From assembly GCA_965198045.1 (NCBI GenBank), contig CBDAOL010000012.1, forward strand, positions 496,001-560,000: 64,000 nt of DNA, in the 5' to 3' direction. This DNA is from CBDDEC01 sp965198045 (GTDB lineage Bacteria; Chloroflexota; Dehalococcoidia; UBA2979). Both the position numbers and the translations under genes were made by a program. Of this stretch, positions 59,722 to 64,000 are shown piece after piece. Numbering within the stretch: position 1 is the stretch's first letter; each line of letters begins with the position of its first letter. The notes under the pieces are model-generated. The model was not told the origin of the DNA. It searched no databases and worked only from the letters and a program-made list of their open reading frames with translations.

Positions 59722-62574
59722 ATCACGACCGCAGATAGCGACTCGGCCCAGGCCTCCACGAACGGCGCGACCGATACGGCCGTCGACAGCGGCCCCACGC
59801 GCCTCGTCATCCTCGACTCGCATGGCATCATCTTCCGCTCGTATTTCGCGCTGCGCGACGTACTGACTGTGCGGCGCACCGGTGAGCCGGTGGCTGCGGT
59901 CTTTGGGTACGCCAACAGCCTGCTGACGGTCCTGAACGAGTTCGAACCAACCCACATCATCGCGGCCTGGGACGCGGCGGCCATCACGTTCCGCAAGGAG
60001 CGCGACGAGCGCTACAAGGCGACGCGCGCCCCAACGCCTGAGGACCTCGTCCCGCAATTCGACCGCGTGCGCGAACTCCTCGACGCGTTCCGCATTCCGC
60101 TGGTCGAGCTCGCGGGCTACGAGGCCGACGACATCCTCGGGACGCTGGCCGACCAGGCCGCGGAGGCGGGCGTCGAGGTCATCATCGTGACGCTGGACAA
60201 CGATATCGTGCAGCTCATCCAGCCCGGCGTGCGGGTCTACATGTACCGGCCGTACCAGCGTGACTACGTGATGTATGACGTCGAGGCGGTGCGAGAGCGC
60301 TGGGGCTTCGAGCCGACCCAGATGGTCGATTACAAGGCGTTGGTCGGGGACAACAGCGACAACATCCCCGGCGTGAAGGGGATCGGCGAGAAGGGCGCCA
60401 AGGCGCTGATCGAGCGCTACGGCACCCTTGAGGTAATGATCGAACACATCGAGGAGATCGAGCCGAAGCGCACGCGCACCGCGCTCGAAAACGGCGTACC
60501 GGAAGCGGAACTCTCGAAGGAGCTGGCGACGATCGTGCGGGACGTGCCGGGGATCGAGCTCGACCTCGACTCGGCCGTGGTCAGCGAGTACGACCGAGAC
60601 GCGGTCCTCGAGCTGTTCCGCGAGCTCGAGTTCCGCTCGTTGATCAACCGCCTGCCAGCCTCCTCGGAGCCGACGAAGCAGCGCACCGACGAGGCCGGCG
60701 TGGCTGGGGAGTACGACGTCATCACCACCTCGAAGGCGCTGAAGGCGCTGGTGAAGGCCGTCAAGCAGTCCGGTCAGTTCGCGTTCCAGATCGTCGCTGA
60801 CGATCCACACCCGATCCGCGCCGCCGACACACTCGTCGGCTTCGCGATCAGCTCGGAGGCGGGGCGTGCCTCGTACGTGCCGTTCGGCCACATGGCGCCC
60901 GGTGAGACCGCCGCACAGCAGAAGCTGCTCGACGACGAGGATGACGAAGCGGCGCCCGAGCAGCTCTCGCGTGACGAAGTGCTCGCGACGCTGACGCCGC
61001 TATTCACGGATCCGAAGCTCAAGCGGATTGCGCATGACGGCAAGCAGGGTCTGCTCGCGCTGGCCGAGAGCAGCGAGGGCGTTTGGACGGCCTCGATCGA
61101 CTTCGACACGCAGATCGCTGCGTACGACCTGGGCGACTCGAACATGACGCTGCAGCGGCTCGCCTTCGACCGCCTGGGGGTCGAGGCGCCGGAGGGGCGT
61201 GACCTCCTCGGCAGCGGGCGCAAGAAGCTGGCGTTCTCTCAGGCGGGCACCGCCGAGGTGGGCGAGTATACGGCGCAGCAGACCGATCTGATTCACCGCG
61301 TCGAGACGCCGCTCGCCGCCGAGCTGAAGAGCAACGAACTCGACACCGTCTTCCGCGAGATCGACCTCCCGCACATCGTGCCGCTCGCGCGCATGGAGCA
61401 GTTCGGCGTCGCGATCGACCTCGACGTGCTCTCTGACCTCGACGAGAAGCTCGTCACGCAGATCGATGCGGCGGAGCGCGAGGTCTACGAGTCGGTCGGC
61501 CACGAGTTCAAGATCGGCTCACCGCAGGAACTCTCGACCGTGCTCTTCGAGGAGCTGGAGCTGCCGAAGACGCGCAAGACGAAGACCGGCTTCACCACCG
61601 ACGCCAACGCCCTCGAGCCGCTGCGCGCGGCGCATCCGCTGGTCGATGCGGTGCTGCAGTGGCGCGAGCTGACCAAGATCAAGTCGACCTATGTGGACTC
61701 GCTGCCGAAGCAGGTCAACCCACGGACCGGCCGCGTGCACTCCGTGTTTTCGCAGGTGACCGCAGCGACGGGCCGGCTCTCCTCGAACGATCCGAACCTG
61801 CAGAACATCCCCGTACGCACGGACGTGGGGACCGAGGTGCGGCGGGCGTTCATCGCGCGTGACTGCGGCGACGATCCCATCCTGTTGGCCGTCGACTATT
61901 CGCAGATCGAGCTGCGCGTCCTGGCGCACATCAGCGGCGACGAGGAGCTGCAGCGCGCCTTCCATGAGCATCGTGACATCCACGCCTCGACGGCCTCGCG
62001 CGTCTTCCACGTGGCGGATGACGAGGTGGATGCGGACATGCGCCGGCGCGCGAAGGTGTTCAACTTTGGCGTGCTCTACGGGCTGAGCGCTTTCGGATTG
62101 TCGACCCGCGAGGGGATCCCGCGTGACGAGGCGGCGGCGTTCATCGACGCCTACTTCGAGGCCTATCCGAAGGTCCAGGAGTGGCGCGAGCGCACGGTCG
62201 ACGAGGCGCGGGCGCGTGGCTACGCCGAGACGCTGACCGGTCGCCGTCGCTACATCCCCGACCTGCGCGCCGGGAACCGGAACCAGCGATCGGCGGCCGA
62301 GCGTATCGCCATCAACATGCCGGTGCAGGGCACGGCGTCCGACATCATCAAGATCGCCATGAACCAGCTCGACGGCGAACTGCTGGCGCGGCGCGCGGCC
62401 GGCAAGCACGCCCGCATGGTGTTGCAGGTCCACGACGAGTTGATCTTCGAGCTGCCGCGCGAGGAGCTTGAGGAGACGCGCGCACTGGCGCGCGAGCTGA
62501 TGCCGTCGATGGAGCTCGTGGTGCCGCTCGACCTCGACGAGAAGGCGGGCGTGTCATGGGGTGACATGGAGTGA
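59722..62574 (+). CDS. polA: DNA polymerase I
   Basis: About 950 residues. The 5'-3' exonuclease domain (TRLVILDSHGIIFRSYFALR, AWDAAAITFRKERDERYKAT, AGYEADDILGTLADQAAE, VGDNSDNIPGVKGIGEKGA) has its Asp set. The middle 3'-5' exonuclease-like domain has lost the DxE motif (FAFQIVADDP where DTETT is usual), so proofreading is probably absent. The polymerase domain is intact: motif A VDYSQIELRVLAHIS, motif B RRRAKVFNFGVLYGLSAFGL, motif C QVHDELIFELP. It acts in repair and Okazaki-fragment processing. Start uncertain: no ATG, GTG or TTG lies in frame between the divergent gene and the first conserved strand; ATC at 59722 is shown, and in-frame ATGs at 59464 and 59536 lie inside the divergent gene. 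Confidence 0.93.
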   Translation: MTTADSDSAQASTNGATDTAVDSGPTRLVILDSHGIIFRSYFALRDVLTVRRTGEPVAAVFGYANSLLTVLNEFEPTHIIAAWDAAAITFRKERDERYKATRAPTPEDLVPQFDRVRELLDAFRIPLVELAGYEADDILGTLADQAAEAGVEVIIVTLDNDIVQLIQPGVRVYMYRPYQRDYVMYDVEAVRERWGFEPTQMVDYKALVGDNSDNIPGVKGIGEKGAKALIERYGTLEVMIEHIEEIEPKRTRTALENGVPEAELSKELATIVRDVPGIELDLDSAVVSEYDRDAVLELFRELEFRSLINRLPASSEPTKQRTDEAGVAGEYDVITTSKALKALVKAVKQSGQFAFQIVADDPHPIRAADTLVGFAISSEAGRASYVPFGHMAPGETAAQQKLLDDEDDEAAPEQLSRDEVLATLTPLFTDPKLKRIAHDGKQGLLALAESSEGVWTASIDFDTQIAAYDLGDSNMTLQRLAFDRLGVEAPEGRDLLGSGRKKLAFSQAGTAEVGEYTAQQTDLIHRVETPLAAELKSNELDTVFREIDLPHIVPLARMEQFGVAIDLDVLSDLDEKLVTQIDAAEREVYESVGHEFKIGSPQELSTVLFEELELPKTRKTKTGFTTDANALEPLRAAHPLVDAVLQWRELTKIKSTYVDSLPKQVNPRTGRVHSVFSQVTAATGRLSSNDPNLQNIPVRTDVGTEVRRAFIARDCGDDPILLAVDYSQIELRVLAHISGDEELQRAFHEHRDIHASTASRVFHVADDEVDADMRRRAKVFNFGVLYGLSAFGLSTREGIPRDEAAAFIDAYFEAYPKVQEWRERTVDEARARGYAETLTGRRRYIPDLRAGNRNQRSAAERIAINMPVQGTASDIIKIAMNQLDGELLARRAAGKHARMVLQVHDELIFELPREELEETRALARELMPSMELVVPLDLDEKAGVSWGDME

Positions 62575-62595
62575 CGCCGCAGATGATCGAGCCCG

Positions 62596-63417
62596 GTGCC
62601 TGAGCTGCCCGAGGTCGAGACGATCCGCCGCGACCTCGAACCCCCGCTGGTTGGCCGCCGTATCGACGCGGTCACCATCCACCCCGGCTCCGAACGTCTC
62701 GCGGTCACCCACACACCGAGTGAGCTGGAACGCGAGCTCGAGGGCCGGCGCGTCGAGAGCCTCGGGCGGCACGGGAAATACCTTCTGGCGACGCTCGACG
62801 ACGGGCGGACGTGGGTGCTCCATCTGCGGATGACCGGCTCGCTGGTGCATGCCCCTTCGGACGCTGCGCCGGACCGTTTCGAGCGGGCGCGGCTGACGCT
62901 GGACGACGGGAATTCGTTGCGCTTCAACGACATGCGCAAGTTCGGTACGTGGCACCTCGTCGAGGATCCGGCCGAGGCGATGCCGCGTGTCGGGCCGGAT
63001 GCGCTCTCTGAGGCGTTTTCGGTCCAGCACCTTCGCGAGGCGCTGTCACGACGCACCGCGCCGGTGAAGACGGCACTGCTCGACCAGAAGGTGGCGGCCG
63101 GCGTCGGCAACATCTACGCCGACGAGGCCTGCTGGATCGCACAGATCGACCCGCGCACGTCGTGCGACCGGATCGGGCCTCGACGTGCCGCGCGGCTGCA
63201 CGCCGCGGTACGGCAGACGCTCGAGGACTCGCTGGGCGACCGTGGCTCGTCGTTCTCGGACTACCGAGACGGCCTCGGCGGCGAGGGCATGCACCACGTC
63301 CACGTTCACGTCTTCCGACGTGACGGCGAGGAGTGCGAACGCTGCGGGACCACGATCCGCAAGACGCGCCTCGGCGGGCGGGGGACGCACTACTGCCCCG
63401 GCTGCCAACGCCGCTAG
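62596..63417 (+). CDS. mutM: Formamidopyrimidine-DNA glycosylase
   Basis: A 273-residue Fpg/Nei-family enzyme. The N-terminal PELPEVETIRR has the catalytic Pro2 and Glu3. The middle contains LGRHGKYLLATLDDG, LHLRMTGSLVH and FNDMRKFGTWHLV, then the H2TH region LLDQKVAAGVGNIYADEACW. A zinc finger (CERCGTTIRKTRLGGRGTHYC, last CPGC) closes it. It removes oxidised purines such as 8-oxoguanine. The GTG start follows polA by about 20 bases, so polA and mutM form a repair operon, an arrangement common in bacteria. Confidence 0.96.
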   Translation: MPELPEVETIRRDLEPPLVGRRIDAVTIHPGSERLAVTHTPSELERELEGRRVESLGRHGKYLLATLDDGRTWVLHLRMTGSLVHAPSDAAPDRFERARLTLDDGNSLRFNDMRKFGTWHLVEDPAEAMPRVGPDALSEAFSVQHLREALSRRTAPVKTALLDQKVAAGVGNIYADEACWIAQIDPRTSCDRIGPRRAARLHAAVRQTLEDSLGDRGSSFSDYRDGLGGEGMHHVHVHVFRRDGEECERCGTTIRKTRLGGRGTHYCPGCQRR

Positions 63418-63543
63418 GGAGCTTTGCACAGACTCCTCCGGCGCGGCGCGCTTGCCGCGTCTTCCGCGGCGGCGTAGCTTCGCTCGCGGGTGGGGAGCCC
63501 TGATGACCAACGTTGCCTGCGCGCGCCCTCCAGGGGCGTCATC

Positions 63544-64000
63544 GTGATCTGGTTCGTCCTCGCGGCGCTGCTCGCCGTGGTCGTCGTCGTCGTCGTCGGG
63601 GGAGTCTTCGGCGCCGCGTTCTTGATGGCCGAACAGCTCACGCGAACGCGGCGGCGTCGCGTGCGCGGGACACCTGCGGACGCCGGGCTGCGCGCCGATG
63701 AGATCCAGTTCCTCTCGGCGGACGACCTGATCCTCCGAGGCTGGTTCGTGGCCTCTCCGGGCGCACGCGTGACGGTGATTCTCGTGCATGGCGATGGCGA
63801 GCACCGCGCCAGCGCGCGCTATGGGCTGCTCGACCTGCTGGGCGACTATGTGGCACGTGGGTTCAACGTTTTCAGCTTCGATCTGCGCGGCCACGGCGAA
63901 TCGGCGGGGTCGCGCTCCTCGCTCGGTGAGCGCGAGGCGCGAGATGTCGAGGCGGCGGTGGCCTGCGTGCGCCGGCAGGGGGGCGCCACGCCGATCGTCC
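63544..64000 (+). CDS. Membrane-anchored alpha/beta hydrolase, 3' truncated by window
   Basis: From the GTG at 63544, an N-terminal membrane helix (VIWFVLAALLAVV followed by GGVFGAAFLMAEQL) leads to the hydrolase core: IQFLSADDLILRGWFVASPG, VTVILVHGDGEHRASARYG and FNVFSFDLRGHGESAGSRSS. The HG oxyanion and the strand-4 motif DLRGHGES are typical of BAAT/serine aminopeptidase S33-like hydrolases. The nucleophile elbow lies beyond base 64000. No function can be named. Confidence 0.85.
   Translation, partial: MIWFVLAALLAVVVVVVVGGVFGAAFLMAEQLTRTRRRRVRGTPADAGLRADEIQFLSADDLILRGWFVASPGARVTVILVHGDGEHRASARYGLLDLLGDYVARGFNVFSFDLRGHGESAGSRSSLGEREARDVEAAVACVRRQGGATPIV

Overview
This is a GC-rich bacterial chromosome segment that encodes genes on both strands and contains no rRNA operon. 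Its gene set includes a 2-oxoacid dehydrogenase complex, a propionyl/acetyl-CoA-type carboxyltransferase, an F420-type LLM oxidoreductase, a PAC2-family protein, hydrolase–adenylate cyclase fusions, an ACT-domain malic enzyme and a Rdx/SelW selenoprotein. Together with the codon use, this fits a Chloroflexota lineage, most likely Dehalococcoidia or a relative. That assignment is inference, because the window has no phylogenetic marker long enough to settle it.

Layout. Positions 1-4.1 kb hold central metabolism: E1-beta and E2 of a 2-oxoacid dehydrogenase, a carboxyltransferase and an SRPBCC protein. Positions 4.2-11 kb hold a lipoprotein, two tandem frameshifted hydrolase–cyclase genes, an epoxide hydrolase, and an ABC-2 exporter with a frameshifted ATPase. 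Positions 11.1-14.3 kb are an integration hot spot at tRNA-Cys. Two displaced copies of the tRNA 3' half enclose a metallo-beta-lactamase-fold gene, a gutted LacI regulator and a truncated tyrosine recombinase. Positions 14.4-22.6 kb are accessory DNA with small secreted or membrane proteins, an acyltransferase, PAS fragments and a flippase-like protein. Positions 22.6-30.4 kb carry tRNAs Gly, Leu, Trp and Gln, a glycerophosphodiesterase, malic enzyme, the selenoprotein, a YedY/SuoX-like molybdoenzyme, and the translationally coupled lspA, RluD-family and gltX genes. Positions 30.4-36.7 kb hold DUF368, SDR, PAC2, NAD(P)HX epimerase and LLM genes and tRNA-Glu(UUC). Positions 36.8-38.2 kb are an IS256-family insertion with a clean 9-bp target duplication.

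Positions 38.3-46 kb are a second tRNA-bounded island, at tRNA-Glu(CUC). It carries a compact MMPL transporter, ketoacyl synthase and patatin/NTE operon that looks like a lipid synthesis and export module. The MMPL gene is split by an IS1182-family element. Positions 46-54.4 kb hold GNATs, secreted Thr/Pro-rich lipoproteins, an SDR broken by a 13-bp tandem duplication, a CcdA-like protein whose two halves appear swapped, and threonine aldolase. Positions 54.4-59.6 kb are an FtsX/MacB-type exporter operon in which one ATPase carries a C-terminal AbrB-like domain. Positions 59.7-64 kb are polA, mutM and the start of an alpha/beta hydrolase.

The most notable observation is an in-frame UGA in a CxxU motif of a SelW/Rdx protein (25741-26016), followed by a short hairpin. 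Accessory genes show at least nine single-base frameshifts, while the long housekeeping genes are intact. This points to gene decay or to homopolymer sequence errors, and reads are needed to decide.
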